The notes under the pieces: generated by a model
Database searches by the model: none
What the model was told of the DNA's origin: nothing
Seen by the model: only the letters and a program-made list of their open reading frames with translations
Translations under genes and position numbers: made by a program
DNA from: Acidobacteriota bacterium
Lineage (GTDB): Bacteria; Acidobacteriota; Terriglobia; Terriglobales; SCQP01
Assembly: GCA_027315185.1 (NCBI GenBank)
Contig: DAHUYO010000005.1
Coordinates: forward strand, 26,552-90,551
Length of the DNA: 64,000 bases
Direction of reading: 5' to 3'
In this document: positions 23,958 through 33,048 of the stretch, piece after piece
Layout: each line of letters opens with the position of its first letter
Position numbering within the stretch: the stretch's first letter is position 1

Positions 23958-25025
23958 TTAGTCGCAATGCCCAGGGGCGCCTGCCGCGTCGCTCTCGCCC
24001 ACCGTGCAGTCCCATGGGTCCGTCTCGCTGAACCGCACGGCGACGAAGTACGCCTTGATGAGAGGCTCGCAGGGTATACCAGCGATTTCGACGTCCGTCC
24101 AGCCCTTTTCGCCGCACGCATATGGCGGGGGGTTCGTGCATGCGGGCATCTCATTGCAGAACCTGGTTTGGCCCACGGCCTGATAACCGTTCGCAGGGTA
24201 GCCGTACTCGGCAAAGACAGCAAGGTACCTGAGGGGCAGCTCTGCTGAGTAGAGAAGCCCCAACGCACTGCACTCCACCTGGCTCTCGGAAGTGAACTGG
24301 TATTCCGTGCCGTCCGTGAACGGTATACTCTGATCGTTCTCGGTCGAGATATAGCCGTTCCAGGGGACGCTGGAACCGACCAGCCAGCCACCCGTCCCGT
24401 GCAGGGAATTGTAGACGTACGGCTGGTGGGTCACGCCCGGGCACTCGCAGCCGGGGGGACAGGTCCCGCTGGCTGTGCCGTCGAGCAGGACCGATGTGTA
24501 GAGGTACGTACCGTCCGTGCTCTGGCTGGCATAGGTGTCGTAGCCTGGGTTCATCCAGCTGCCGCAGCTCCCTCCTCCTTTGCCTTGGAAATACGCCGCC
24601 GGCCGCAGGCGTGCGCCTCGCGTCGCGGCCGAGCGGTCCACCGGGCCCGGACCGGCGCGATGCATGTACCGCCTCTGCCGCTGAACATGATCGTCGAGGC
24701 GGCTCAGCACAGCGGGCCCCAGTGCTTGGCCAAACGCGGTGCGGGCGGCCCGGACAAGCGCGTCGCGCTGGGCCATGAACGCTGCCAGGTCAGGCGGCGC
24801 GCCCTTGGCGTCGCCCGTCTTGACTGCAATGTTGTATGCGGCGAGTAGCAACAGGTAGCGCCGACCGAATGCGTTCACGATCGCCGCGGCCGCGCTGGCT
24901 CTCCGGCCCCGGGCGCCGACGACCGGGGCGAGCATTGCTCGCCGCCTCCCCGCTGCACGCCCCGTCGCGCCGAGGACGCCGCTGGCCGCGAGAAAGAACA
25001 GCCGATGAGCTGTCAAGTCCGACAC
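23958..25025 (-). CDS. Atypical Cys-containing protein, probably exported
   Basis: 355 aa from a GTG. The N-terminus (LFFLAASGVLGATGRAAG) may be a signal peptide. A helical part follows (about 60-125). The second half is rich in Cys, Gly, Tyr and Ser (CPPGCECPG, WMNPGYDTYAS, GGWLVGSS, IPCEPLIKAYF), suggesting a disulfide-bonded beta fold outside the cell. I do not recognise a domain; similar layouts occur among lineage-restricted acidobacterial proteins. The second half is clearly less GC-rich than its neighbours and uses Tyr, Ser and Thr codons freely, which may reflect transfer or surface-protein composition. It lies directly upstream of the frameshifted gene on the same strand. Confidence 0.7.
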   Translation of the reverse strand: MSDLTAHRLFFLAASGVLGATGRAAGRRRAMLAPVVGARGRRASAAAAIVNAFGRRYLLLLAAYNIAVKTGDAKGAPPDLAAFMAQRDALVRAARTAFGQALGPAVLSRLDDHVQRQRRYMHRAGPGPVDRSAATRGARLRPAAYFQGKGGGSCGSWMNPGYDTYASQSTDGTYLYTSVLLDGTASGTCPPGCECPGVTHQPYVYNSLHGTGGWLVGSSVPWNGYISTENDQSIPFTDGTEYQFTSESQVECSALGLLYSAELPLRYLAVFAEYGYPANGYQAVGQTRFCNEMPACTNPPPYACGEKGWTDVEIAGIPCEPLIKAYFVAVRFSETDPWDCTVGESDAAGAPGHCD

Positions 25026-25348
25026 CCCCTGCGCCGATGCCGAGCCTTTGGGACGCCAATCCGACGTCCGGGCCGTGCACCTCTTCGCTCCTAGGGGCGC
25101 GGGGGGGGCACAGTGTTGCCGACGTTTGCCGGCGGCGGGCCGGCGAGCGCCAGGACGAAGAAGCGAGGCACGCAGGTGACCGCTCGCATTTAAAACACCT
25201 CGGCGCCCAGGATGGCGCAGACGCCGCCGCCGGGCAATCCCCCCGGCGGGGTGGGTGTTGGCCGGCTGCGGGGCCGCGTGCCGTTCCCCGCAGTGCCCGG
25301 GTAGGGCGGTGTTTGCCGCCAGCGGCCGGCGGGACGCCGGCGCTCCGC
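25026..25348. other. 323-nt intergenic region
   Basis: It holds a family C unit (about 25324-25347, CCGGCGGGACGCCGGCGCTCC) just before the end of the citrate synthase gene, and a CCCCCCGGCGGGG palindrome near 25240. A short AT-richer stretch near 25190 is not a clear promoter. No coding frame is convincing. Confidence 0.5.
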
Positions 25349-26476
25349 CTAGCCGCGCTGGTCGAGGGGGATGTAGGTCTGCGGGACCTTGGGGCCGGAG
25401 TATTCTGCCCGGGGGCGGATGAGGCGGTTGTCGGCGTATTGCTCCAGAACATGCGCGGTCCAGCCGCTCATGCGGGAGATGGCGAAGATCGGCGTATACA
25501 GATCCACCGGAATGCCGAGGTCGTAGTAGGTGGAGGCGGAGTAGAAATCCACGTTGGCGTTCAGGCCCTTCTCCGTCTTCATGAACTCCTCGATGCGGCG
25601 CGAGGTTTGGTACAGCTTTTCGTGGCCGCTGCGGCGGCCCAACTCCTCGGACATGCGGCGCAGGTGGGTGGCGCGGGGGTCCTCGGTGCGGTAGACGCGA
25701 TGGCCGAAGCCGGAAATTTTCTTGTGCTCGGCGATCATTTGCCGCACCACGGGCAAGGGATCGGCGTCGCCGATGCGCAGCAGAAACTTGATGACCGCCT
25801 CATTGGCGCCGCCGTGCAGCGGGCCCTTGAGCGCGCCCAGGGCGGAGGTAACGGCGGAATACAGATCACTGAGCGTGGCGGCGGTGACGCGGGCGGCGAA
25901 GGTGGAGGCGTTGAACTCGTGGTCGGCGTGGAGGATGAGGGCGATGTCCAGGGCCCGGGCGGCGGTTGCATCGGGCCGCGCGCCGTTCAGCATGTACAGG
26001 AAATTGGCGGCGACGCCCAGGTCCGCGGCCGGCGCCAGCGGCGCCTGGCCTTGGCGAATGCGGGCGAAGGCGGCGACGACCGTGGGCGTCCGCGCCAGCA
26101 GGCGCAGCGCCTTGCGGCGGTTCGCCTCCGGTGACATGTCGCCGCCGTCGGGATCGTAAAAGCTGAGGCCGGAAACCGCCGTGCGCAGCACGTCCATCGG
26201 CGCCGCCTGGGCGGGAAATTCGCTCAGCCAGCGCAGCACTTGCTCCGGGACGGCGGCGGCGGCGCGCAACTGGGTCTGCAAGTCCCGCAGTTGGGCGGCG
26301 TTGGGCAACGCTCCGTTCCAGAGCAGGTAGGCGGTTTCCTCGAAGCTGGATTTTTCCGCCAGGTCGTGGATGTTGTATCCACGGTAGGCGAGAACGCCTT
26401 TCTGACCGTCAATGAAGGCTATTGCCGAGGGGGACGCAACCACGTCCTCCAGTCCACGTGTCGCCACAGTTGGCAT
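25349..26476 (-). CDS. Citrate synthase (or 2-methylcitrate synthase)
   Basis: 375 aa. The catalytic regions are GPLHGGANEAV (His), GFGHRVYRTEDPRA (His and binding Arg) and NVDFYSASTYYDLGIPVDLYTPIFAISR (Asp). It condenses acetyl-CoA with oxaloacetate at the entry of the TCA cycle. Short enzymes of this class are sometimes 2-methylcitrate synthases, but no prp genes are near. The ATG at 26476 is chosen over the track TTG at 26500, because GGGGGAG lies at SD distance and a full promoter lies upstream. Confidence 0.94.
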   Translation of the reverse strand: MPTVATRGLEDVVASPSAIAFIDGQKGVLAYRGYNIHDLAEKSSFEETAYLLWNGALPNAAQLRDLQTQLRAAAAVPEQVLRWLSEFPAQAAPMDVLRTAVSGLSFYDPDGGDMSPEANRRKALRLLARTPTVVAAFARIRQGQAPLAPAADLGVAANFLYMLNGARPDATAARALDIALILHADHEFNASTFAARVTAATLSDLYSAVTSALGALKGPLHGGANEAVIKFLLRIGDADPLPVVRQMIAEHKKISGFGHRVYRTEDPRATHLRRMSEELGRRSGHEKLYQTSRRIEEFMKTEKGLNANVDFYSASTYYDLGIPVDLYTPIFAISRMSGWTAHVLEQYADNRLIRPRAEYSGPKVPQTYIPLDQRG

Positions 26477-26701
26477 TGGTCTCGCTCCCCCGAAAGGCAA
26501 ACAGACTTTTATATCTCATTTTACGCCCGGGCTCAAATAACGGGCGCGGGCCCCAGCGCGGCCGCGCCGCGCGTCCCGCTTACCCGCAGGCTGGGCCGGG
26601 GCCCCGCACTCCCCAGCCCGGCCTGCGGGTCTCCGGGAGCCGCGCCGCCCCGCCGACCGGGGGCGGACCCGCCCCGCGGCGCGGAAGCTCCGGGCGCGCG
26701 G
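26477..26701. repeat. GC-rich intergenic region with family G repeat
   Basis: Besides the citrate synthase promoter it contains the stretch GCGCCGCGCGTCCCGCTTA (about 26564-26582), which recurs at about 29570-29588. Further GC palindromes extend to the XerC stop codon. Confidence 0.5.
26508..26536 (-). promoter_or_regulatory. Sigma70 promoter of citrate synthase
   Basis: Minus strand: TTGAGC (26531-26536), 17-nt spacer, TATAAA (26508-26513). The best two-element promoter in the window together with that of leuA. It leaves a leader of about 25 nt that holds the SD. Confidence 0.65.
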
Positions 26702-27592
26702 CTAGGCCTTGGGGTGGGCGCGGTCGTAGACGGCCATCAGCTGGCGAATTTCCGTCTGCGTGTATTTCTGCGTGGTCGCCAGGCTGGCGTGGCCAAGCAT
26801 CTCTTGAATGACACGCAGGTCGGCGCCCTCTGCCAGGAGATGGGAAGCGAAGGCGTGGCGCAGAGTGTGGGGATGGAGCTCGGCAGGCAAGCCATGGCGA
26901 GCGGCCCAATCCTTGACCAGCCGGCGGGCGGAACGGTCGGTAAGGCGGCCGCCGCGGCGGTTGAGGAACAGCGGCTCGGCAGTGCGCCCGGCGAGCAGCG
27001 CGGCGCGGCGGGGCAAATAGGCTTCCAGCGCCTGGCGAGCCTTGGCGCCGAAGGGCACGATGCGCTCCTTGCCGCCTTTGCCCAGCACGCGCACGGTTTG
27101 GCTGGCGCAGTCCATGCCCTCCAAGTCGAGGCCGGCGAGCTCGCTGATGCGCAGGCCGGCGCCATACAAAAGTTCGACGATGGCGCGTTCGCGCTCGGGA
27201 AACGGCGTCTCCGCCGCGGGGCGGGAATCCAAGGCGCTGTTCAGCTGCTCGGCGGTGGGGATGGGCGGCAGGCGCTTGGGCAGCTTGGGCGAGGCGACGG
27301 CGGCGGCGGGATTGGCGGCGAGGCGTCCCTCCTGCAACAAATAGCGGAAGAACGAGCGCAGGGTGGCGAGGCGGCGGGCGATCGAGGCTTTTTGCGCGCC
27401 GCGGGCATGGAGCTCCGCCAGGAAGCGGCGAATGAGGGCGGCGTCCACGGCGGCGACCTCCGTCGCCGCGCCGGCGCAGGCGGCAAATTGGCGCAGATCG
27501 GCCGCATAGTTGCGCAGCGTGTGCGGCCCGGCGCGCCGCTCGCCGCGCAGATAGGCGAGGAACTCTTGCGCTTCTAGCGCCAAGGACGCCAT
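26702..27592 (-). CDS. xerC: Tyrosine recombinase XerC-like
   Basis: 296 aa. The SAM-like N-terminal domain (LEAQEFLAYLRGERRAGPHTLRNYAADLRQF) is followed by the catalytic domain. All catalytic residues are present: R148 (LRISELAGL), K172 (GKGGKER), H242 and R245 (HPHTLRHAF), H268 (LGHASL) and the nucleophile Y277. Length and spacing fit chromosomal XerC/XerD-type dimer resolvases better than phage integrases, and there are no phage genes near. The start at 27592 is supported by a TACATT box 7 nt upstream. Confidence 0.9.
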   Translation of the reverse strand: MASLALEAQEFLAYLRGERRAGPHTLRNYAADLRQFAACAGAATEVAAVDAALIRRFLAELHARGAQKASIARRLATLRSFFRYLLQEGRLAANPAAAVASPKLPKRLPPIPTAEQLNSALDSRPAAETPFPERERAIVELLYGAGLRISELAGLDLEGMDCASQTVRVLGKGGKERIVPFGAKARQALEAYLPRRAALLAGRTAEPLFLNRRGGRLTDRSARRLVKDWAARHGLPAELHPHTLRHAFASHLLAEGADLRVIQEMLGHASLATTQKYTQTEIRQLMAVYDRAHPKA

Positions 27593-27599
27593 GGCCAGG

Positions 27600-27605
27600 A
27601 ATGTA
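27600..27605 (-). promoter_or_regulatory. -10 box TACATT, leaderless start of xerC
   Basis: Minus strand, ends 7 nt before the ATG at 27592. Confidence 0.45.
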
Positions 27606-27871
27606 GCATGGGGGCGAGAGACGCGGGACGGGGGACGGGCAGAGCGGCAGGCGGGGCGGCGCGGTATTGAGCGGGCGCCGCCCGTGGGGTAGGGCCCCTG
27701 CCCTGCGTTTCGTCGCCCTCCGAGCGGCGGGAAGCGACAGCCGGGACGGCCGTCCCACTTCCTCCTCGGGAGCAGCGCGGGATAGCGCGGTGGGGGAGGG
27801 GAGCGCGCGGCGGTAAGATAAGGAGAACCGCTGTTCCGTTCCCCCGCGCCGGCGCGCGCCCCGAGAACCCC

Positions 27872-28720
27872 GTGAACCAAGACTACCTATCCGCCATCGT
27901 TCCCATTGCGCAAGAAGCCGGCCAGATCCTGATGCGCCACTACGGCCGGGTACGGGTGGAGTACAAAGGCGGCGTGGATCTGGTGACGCAGGCGGACCGG
28001 GAATCGGAGGCGTTCATCGTGGCGCGGCTGCGGAGCCAGTTTCCGCAGCACGACATCGTGGCCGAGGAGGGCGGCGGGCGTGAGTCCGGCGCGGAATACC
28101 GCTGGTACGTGGACCCGCTGGACGGCACCACCAACTTCGCCCATGGCCTGCCGATGTTCGCCGTCTCGATTGGGCTGGAGCATCGCGGGCGCATGGTGGC
28201 GGGGGTGGTGCACCACCCGGTGATGCAGGAGACGTTCACCGCGCTGGCGGGGCAGGGGGCGGCGCTGAACGGCCATGCCATCCATGTCTCCGAAGCCGCG
28301 GAGCTGCGCACGGCGCTGGCGGCGACGGGCTTTCCGACCTTGCAGCGGCAGCAGAACCCGAACGTGCATTTCTATTACGCCGTGACGCTGCGCTCGCACG
28401 GGGTGCGGCGGATGGGGGCGGCGGCGCTGGATCTTTGTTACACCGCCTGCGGGCGCTTCGAGGTTTTTTGGGAGTTTGGGCTGAAGCCCTGGGACGTGGC
28501 GGCGGGCAGCCTGATCCTGGCCGAGGCGGGGGGACGCGCCACCACCATGACGGGGGAGCCCTACCACCTGCGGGCGCCGGAGTTGCTGGCGACCAACGGC
28601 CGGGTGCACGATGAATGCATCGCGTTGTTCGCCGAGATCTTCGCCGGCCATACCTCGCCGCTGCCCTCCGCCGCCGCCTATCTCCGCGGGCGGGAGGAAG
28701 CGGCGCCGGCGCGCCCCTAG
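27872..28720 (+). CDS. suhB: Inositol-1-monophosphatase family phosphatase
   Basis: 282 aa. It has the metal-binding motifs EEGGGRES, WYVDPLDGTTNFAHG and, near the C-terminus, KPWDVAAGSLILAEAGG. Family members hydrolyse inositol monophosphate and related sugar phosphates, and SuhB also binds RNA polymerase in proteobacteria. The start is a GTG at 27872 with no SD. A TAAGAT at 27814-27819 may be a -10 box, leaving a 45-nt leader. It is followed 28 nt later by the metallophosphoesterase gene. Confidence 0.92.
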   Translation: MNQDYLSAIVPIAQEAGQILMRHYGRVRVEYKGGVDLVTQADRESEAFIVARLRSQFPQHDIVAEEGGGRESGAEYRWYVDPLDGTTNFAHGLPMFAVSIGLEHRGRMVAGVVHHPVMQETFTALAGQGAALNGHAIHVSEAAELRTALAATGFPTLQRQQNPNVHFYYAVTLRSHGVRRMGAAALDLCYTACGRFEVFWEFGLKPWDVAAGSLILAEAGGRATTMTGEPYHLRAPELLATNGRVHDECIALFAEIFAGHTSPLPSAAAYLRGREEAAPARP

Positions 28721-28748
28721 GCCCCAGGGAAACCGCTTCGAGCCTTCC

Positions 28749-29564
28749 ATGTCGCTGCACACCAACCCCCTGCCGTTGCGCCGCCGCTACTTGCGCCAGG
28801 TGCACCGGCTGATTTATCCCCCGCGCCGCATTACCCGCGATCCGCAGGTCTCGGCCTATTCACTGCAAATGCCGCGGCTGCCGCGGGACTGCTCCGGGCT
28901 GCGGATCGTGCAGCTCTCGGACATTCACTACAGCCTGTATCTGCCCTCCAGCGCGGCGGAGCGGGCGGTGGAGCTGGCCAACCGGCTGCAGCCGGACATC
29001 ATCGCGCTGACCGGGGATTTCGTCACCGCCTCCCGGCAGTTCATCGAGCCGGTGGCGGATTTGCTGGGGCATCTGCGGGCGCGGCTGGGCGTGTTCGCCG
29101 TGCTGGGCAACCACGATTTTCGCGTGGACGCGGCGATGATCTCGCGGGCGCTGGCGCGGCGGCGCATCCGCGTGCTGCGCAACACCCACCGGCGGGTGCG
29201 GATCGCCGGCGAGCGCATCACCATCGCCGGTATTGACGACGCGCGGCAGCAGCCGGATTTGGCGGCGGCGCTGGGGGCGCGGCGAATGCACGACTTCACG
29301 CTGCTGCTGGCGCACAGCCCAGCTTCGCTGCCCGACGCGGCGCGGCACGGCGTGGATTTGGTTTTGTCCGGACACACGCACGGCGGGCAGATCCATCTGG
29401 GCATTCCCGCCGCGGCGCCGTTCTATGACCGCCACTTCCCCGTCGGTTTTTTGCAGGAAGGCGCGACGCGCATGTACGTCAGCCGCGGGCTGGGGAAGGT
29501 GATCGTCCCTTGGCGCGTGGGCTGCCCGCCGGAGATCGCGGCGTTCACGCTGCATTCGGATTAG
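28749..29564 (+). CDS. Metallophosphoesterase (YaeI/LpxG-like)
   Basis: 271 aa calcineurin-type phosphoesterase with the full metal-ligand set: QLSDIHYS, LTGDFV, LGNHDF, LLLAHSP and LSGHTHGGQI. This subgroup includes membrane-associated phosphodiesterases such as YaeI and the UDP-diacylglucosamine hydrolase LpxG, so a role in lipid precursor hydrolysis is possible but unproven. There is no signal peptide, but the N-terminus is basic (RRRYLRQVHRL). Likely co-transcribed with suhB (28 nt gap). Confidence 0.9.
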   Translation: MSLHTNPLPLRRRYLRQVHRLIYPPRRITRDPQVSAYSLQMPRLPRDCSGLRIVQLSDIHYSLYLPSSAAERAVELANRLQPDIIALTGDFVTASRQFIEPVADLLGHLRARLGVFAVLGNHDFRVDAAMISRALARRRIRVLRNTHRRVRIAGERITIAGIDDARQQPDLAAALGARRMHDFTLLLAHSPASLPDAARHGVDLVLSGHTHGGQIHLGIPAAAPFYDRHFPVGFLQEGATRMYVSRGLGKVIVPWRVGCPPEIAAFTLHSD

Positions 29565-29812
29565 GCTGCGCCGCGCGTCCCGCTTAGGCGGCAGGCTGAC
29601 GCCGATGCCACCGCAACGGTGACGCGGGCGATGGCGGCGAACACGGCGGGCGAGTCCGCCCGCGCGCCCAGGGCCGGCCGCGCGAGGCGCGGCGGTACGC
29701 GCCCCGACCGCGCGCAGCGCGGCCGTACGCAAGCCGGAGGCATACCCCACATCCCGCGCCCCGGCATCGCGTCGCGGAAGACCGGGACGGTTGCTGCGCT
29801 GACGACGCGCGG
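29565..29812. repeat. Intergenic repeat cluster (families A, B, G)
   Basis: Contains a family G stretch (29570-29588), a family A palindrome (29646-29666) and a degenerate family B unit (29777-29794). GC-rich direct repeats of GCGCGGCCGTACGC type lie between (about 29680-29735). No coding frame is convincing. Confidence 0.55.
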
Positions 29813-31693
29813 TCAGGACAGGGCGATGCGCAGGGCCATGGTGTAGTCGGGCTCCAGGCGATGGCGGGGCGGCTGGACATGCAGCGCCGCGGCGGTCTGC
29901 CGCCAGACGATCTTCTCCTCCGTGCCCAGGACGCGCACATCGTGGATTTTGCCGGGGCGCTGCGGCGAAGCCGTGCCCAAGGCGCGAATGGCCATTTCCG
30001 CCGCGGGCCAGCCAAGAGCGATGGCGTAGAGGACCGAGCCCGCTTTGTTGCGCGTGAAGCGGATGTCGCGGGGGCCGAGTTCGCGGATGCTCTTGCCCTG
30101 GAAGGAACCGGCGTGGATCATGTCCGGGCCTGCGCCGAAGACCTTCCAGGGACGGGTGCCGTAGATGGCCTCGCCGTTGATCCGGAACCAGGCGCCGATG
30201 TCGTCGAGGATGCGCTCTTCCTTGGAATCAATGGTGCCGTCGGGCTTGCCGGGAATGTTCAGGATGAAGGTGCCGTTCTTGCTGACCACGTCCACCAGCC
30301 AATGGATGACCTGGCGCGGCGGCAAGTAGCCGCCGTAGGGACCGGGGGCGGTGAAGAGCTTGCGCTGGTAATGCCAGTCGCCGATGCAGGTCTCCGACTG
30401 CCAGGGATGGGGCAGGATGCCCGCCGCCAAGCCGCGTTCGATGTCGGCGACGACGGCCTTGGCCAAATGCGGCGGGACGTTCTTGATGGTGGTCACGCCT
30501 TCGTTGCGGCCGCCGTGGGTTTGGATGTTGTGGTTGTAGAAGTAGGCGCCAATATTCATGCCGCCCCAGCCGAGGGGGAACAAGGCATTGTCGAAATACA
30601 GCAGGTCGGGGTTGTGCTGGTCCACAAGGTCGCGGGTGCGGTCGTAGAAATTTTTGACGTAGCTGGGATCGGGCAGGGCGTTGTGCGGATGCTTGACGCC
30701 ATACAGGCGGTGCGGATCCAGGCCCTGCCACCACTGGCCGATGCCCTCCTCGGGCCGCAGGCCGCCGTCATAGGGCACGCCGGCCAGGGGTCCGGAGGCG
30801 TCGGCGCCATGCGAGGGCTGGAACCACCACCAGTTGCGCGCCTGATGCACGGTGACGCCGAAGCGCAGATTGTGCTGGCGGGCGATGCCCGCCCAAATGC
30901 CGATGACATCGCGGTGCGGGCCGATGCGGCCGGCGTTCCAGGGCTGGTGGCGGCTGCGCCAGGTATCGAAGCCGTCATGATGATTGGCCAGGGCGATGAA
31001 GAGTCGGGCGCCGGCGCGGACGTAGCGGTCCATCAACGCTTCCGGCTCCCAGTTCAGCAGCGTCCACTGGGCGCAGAGATCCTTGTAGCCGAAACGCGTG
31101 GGCGGGCCGTAATGGGCGCGCTGGAACTTCGCCTGCCCCTGGCCCGGCAGGTACATGTTGCGGGCGTACCAGTCGCCGTCCTCGGGCACGCACTGCGGCG
31201 ACCAATGGTTCCAGATGCCGAACTTGGCGTCGCGATACCACTCCGGGCATTCGTATTGCAGCAGGGAATCCCAGGTGGGCTGGTAAGGGCCTTCGCCGGC
31301 CAAGCCGGGAATGGGGCTGATCATCGGCACGCCGTCATGCGAGCCGCCGGGAATGGGCAGCGGCGGCGCATTGCCGAAACCGGTGGGCCGCCAATGGGCG
31401 GCGTCGAGATGCTCGGCCACGATGCGGCCGCCGCGCAGGGCGTAGAAGACGCGGGCTTCGGTGGGCTGGGCGCAGAAGGCGGCGTAGTCCTGCGTGTATT
31501 GGCCGAAGGCCGGCGGAGCGGCAGCGGAGCCGGAGGATGCCGGGGCAGCGGAGCCGGAAGATGCCGCGGCGGCGGAGGCGTCCCCGGGGGAGACAGAAGC
31601 GGAGGGCGGCAAAGCTTCAGCCGGTTGGTCGGCGGCTAGGGCGGCGGCGGAAACCGCGCCCCCCAGCCATTGGCAGAATTCGCGGCGTCGCAT
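29813..31693 (-). CDS. GH29-type alpha-L-fucosidase, Tat-exported
   Basis: 626 aa. The N-terminus MRRREFCQWLGGAVSAAALAA is twin-arginine-like, followed by an Ala/Ser/Pro linker (about 30-60). The catalytic region shows YRDAKFGIWNHWSPQC, IALANHHDGFDTWRSRHQPWN and the nucleophile aspartate in LLYFDNALFPLGWGG. NGTFILNIPGKPDGTI closes the barrel, and a C-terminal beta domain follows. It would remove terminal fucose from plant or microbial glycans outside the cytoplasm. Substrate specificity beyond the family is unknown. A TAAGCT box ends 7 nt before the ATG. The 592-aa antisense ORF is a shadow. Confidence 0.88.
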   Translation of the reverse strand: MRRREFCQWLGGAVSAAALAADQPAEALPPSASVSPGDASAAAASSGSAAPASSGSAAAPPAFGQYTQDYAAFCAQPTEARVFYALRGGRIVAEHLDAAHWRPTGFGNAPPLPIPGGSHDGVPMISPIPGLAGEGPYQPTWDSLLQYECPEWYRDAKFGIWNHWSPQCVPEDGDWYARNMYLPGQGQAKFQRAHYGPPTRFGYKDLCAQWTLLNWEPEALMDRYVRAGARLFIALANHHDGFDTWRSRHQPWNAGRIGPHRDVIGIWAGIARQHNLRFGVTVHQARNWWWFQPSHGADASGPLAGVPYDGGLRPEEGIGQWWQGLDPHRLYGVKHPHNALPDPSYVKNFYDRTRDLVDQHNPDLLYFDNALFPLGWGGMNIGAYFYNHNIQTHGGRNEGVTTIKNVPPHLAKAVVADIERGLAAGILPHPWQSETCIGDWHYQRKLFTAPGPYGGYLPPRQVIHWLVDVVSKNGTFILNIPGKPDGTIDSKEERILDDIGAWFRINGEAIYGTRPWKVFGAGPDMIHAGSFQGKSIRELGPRDIRFTRNKAGSVLYAIALGWPAAEMAIRALGTASPQRPGKIHDVRVLGTEEKIVWRQTAAALHVQPPRHRLEPDYTMALRIALS

Positions 31694-31700
31694 GGCGTTG

Positions 31701-31706
31701 AGCTTA
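31701..31706 (-). promoter_or_regulatory. -10 box TAAGCT, leaderless start of fucosidase gene
   Basis: Minus strand, ends 7 nt before the ATG at 31693. Confidence 0.45.
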
Positions 31707-32010
31707 CCTCAGAACGCGCGGCGCGGGGATCGCGGCGGGGCATGGATGGACGCGAGCGGGGCCGCTGGCCCCTGCGGGCGCGGACCGCTGGTCCGCAATG
31801 CCGCCGCGCGACTGCGGGCTGAAGCCCACAGCACACGGGCTGAAGCCCATTCCACGCGACAGACCGTACGCGCCTGTCGCCGGGCGCCGTGGACGGCGTC
31901 CCACAATCTCCGTTGCGGCGCTGGCCCGGGAGGCGGGGACCGCTGGTCCGCAATGCCGCCCGGCGACGGGCGGGCGGCGCGGCGGCGCGAGGGGCGATTT
32001 GCCGGCGTGG
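31707..32010. repeat. Intergenic region with two family E units and GGGCTGAAGCCC repeats
   Basis: Two copies of GGACCGCTGGTCCGCAATG followed by CCGCC (about 31780-31805 and 31937-31960) flank two copies of GGGCTGAAGCCCA (31816 and 31837). A third family E copy lies at about 36162-36193. Each unit contains a perfect palindrome (GGACCGCTGGTCC). No coding frame. Confidence 0.65.
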
Positions 32011-32625
32011 CTAGGCGGGCGGGAAGAGCGCTTCCTCCACCGCCTGGCACAGCGCGTGGCCCATCAGCATGTGGCATTCCTGGATGCGCGGCGTTTCCCG
32101 CGAGGGCACGGCGAGCAGGATCTCCGCCACGGCGGCCATTTTGCCCCCGCCCTCGCCGGTGAAAGCGATGGTGCGGCAGCCGCGCTCGCGCGCCGCCGCC
32201 AGGGCCGCCACGACATTGGGCGAGTTGCCGGAGGTGCTGAGGCCGACGGCGGCGTCGCCGCGCTGGGCCCAGGCCTCGATTTGCCGGGCGAAGACGCGCT
32301 CATAGCCATAATCGTTGCCGATGGCCGTGACCACGCTGGTGTTGACCGCCAGGGCCAGCGAGGGCAGCGCGGGGCGGTCCTGCAAATACCGGCCCAGGAA
32401 CTCCGCCGCCAGATGCTGGGCATCGGCGGCGCTGCCACCGTTGCCGAAAAAGATCGCCTTGCCGCCGCCGCGATAGGCGGCGATCATCGCCTCGGCCGCG
32501 GCGGTGAGGGCGGGCAGCAGCTCGGCGGCGGTGCGGCGCTGGCAGTCGGCATGGGCGTCGAAATTCGCCTGCAACAAGCGGCTGAGGCTGGAGGCGGCGG
32601 GACGAGTGGCCGAAGTCTGGGACAT
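32011..32625 (-). CDS. gmhA: Phosphoheptose isomerase-like SIS protein
   Basis: 204 aa with a single SIS domain. FFGNGGSAADAQHLAAEF is the GmhA signature; VGLSTSGNSPNVVAAL and the C-terminal QECHMLMGHALCQAVEE also match. GmhA converts sedoheptulose-7-phosphate to heptose-7-phosphate for lipopolysaccharide. The related DiaA is shorter on heptose-specific residues and cannot be fully excluded. MSQTSAT (32625) is taken as start because an upstream ATG overlaps a TAGAAT box that would serve as its -10. Confidence 0.88.
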   Translation of the reverse strand: MSQTSATRPAASSLSRLLQANFDAHADCQRRTAAELLPALTAAAEAMIAAYRGGGKAIFFGNGGSAADAQHLAAEFLGRYLQDRPALPSLALAVNTSVVTAIGNDYGYERVFARQIEAWAQRGDAAVGLSTSGNSPNVVAALAAARERGCRTIAFTGEGGGKMAAVAEILLAVPSRETPRIQECHMLMGHALCQAVEEALFPPA

Positions 32626-32697
32626 GGGGCTAAGGCGCATTCTAGCAGGCGGTCGCCGACGCCGCCCGCGCGCCCGCCCCGCCGGCAAGTCTGCCCA

Positions 32698-33048
32698 CTA
32701 GCTGCGCTCCTCCTCGCGCAGCAGCGCCTCCGCCTGCCGTGCAAAGGCGGGCAGCTTGTCGGTGACCACATCCCACACGATGCGCTCATCGATTTCCGCA
32801 TATCCATGAATTAGGATGTTACGGAAGGAAATGATCCTGCGGTAATCGGCAATGCGAGCGGCGAGTTGCGGGTCTAGCCGCGCTAGCTGCGCCATCGCCT
32901 CGCCCACGATCTCCAACTGGCGCTCAATCCCCGACCGAAGCAGCGGGTCCGCCGCGTAGGTCGCGAAATCCTTGCCGGCGGCGAATTCCAGTGCCTGGCG
33001 GCTGGCACGGCCAATGTCGTCGAGGTATTTCTTGGCCTCAAGCCGCAT
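32698..33048 (-). CDS. hepT: HepT-like HEPN ribonuclease toxin
   Basis: 116-aa DUF86 protein. The HEPN R-x4-6-H motif reads RNILIHGY near residue 88, the catalytic signature of these metal-independent RNases. Its ATG at 33048 overlaps the last 11 nt of the upstream MntA-like gene, the standard antitoxin-first order of MNT-HEPN modules. In characterised pairs the nucleotidyltransferase AMPylates HepT at a tyrosine beside the motif, and HGY retains that tyrosine. The pair is probably functional. It starts a cluster of defence-type genes. Confidence 0.9.
   Translation of the reverse strand: MRLEAKKYLDDIGRASRQALEFAAGKDFATYAADPLLRSGIERQLEIVGEAMAQLARLDPQLAARIADYRRIISFRNILIHGYAEIDERIVWDVVTDKLPAFARQAEALLREEERS

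Noticed and set aside
26702-27592. Tyrosine recombinase as integrase of a mobile element
   Set aside because: Its length and motifs fit XerC, housekeeping genes surround it, and no attachment repeats or phage genes are visible.
29861-31639. 592-aa ORF antisense to the fucosidase
   Set aside because: The sense strand carries all GH29 motifs, and the antisense composition is typical of a complementary frame.
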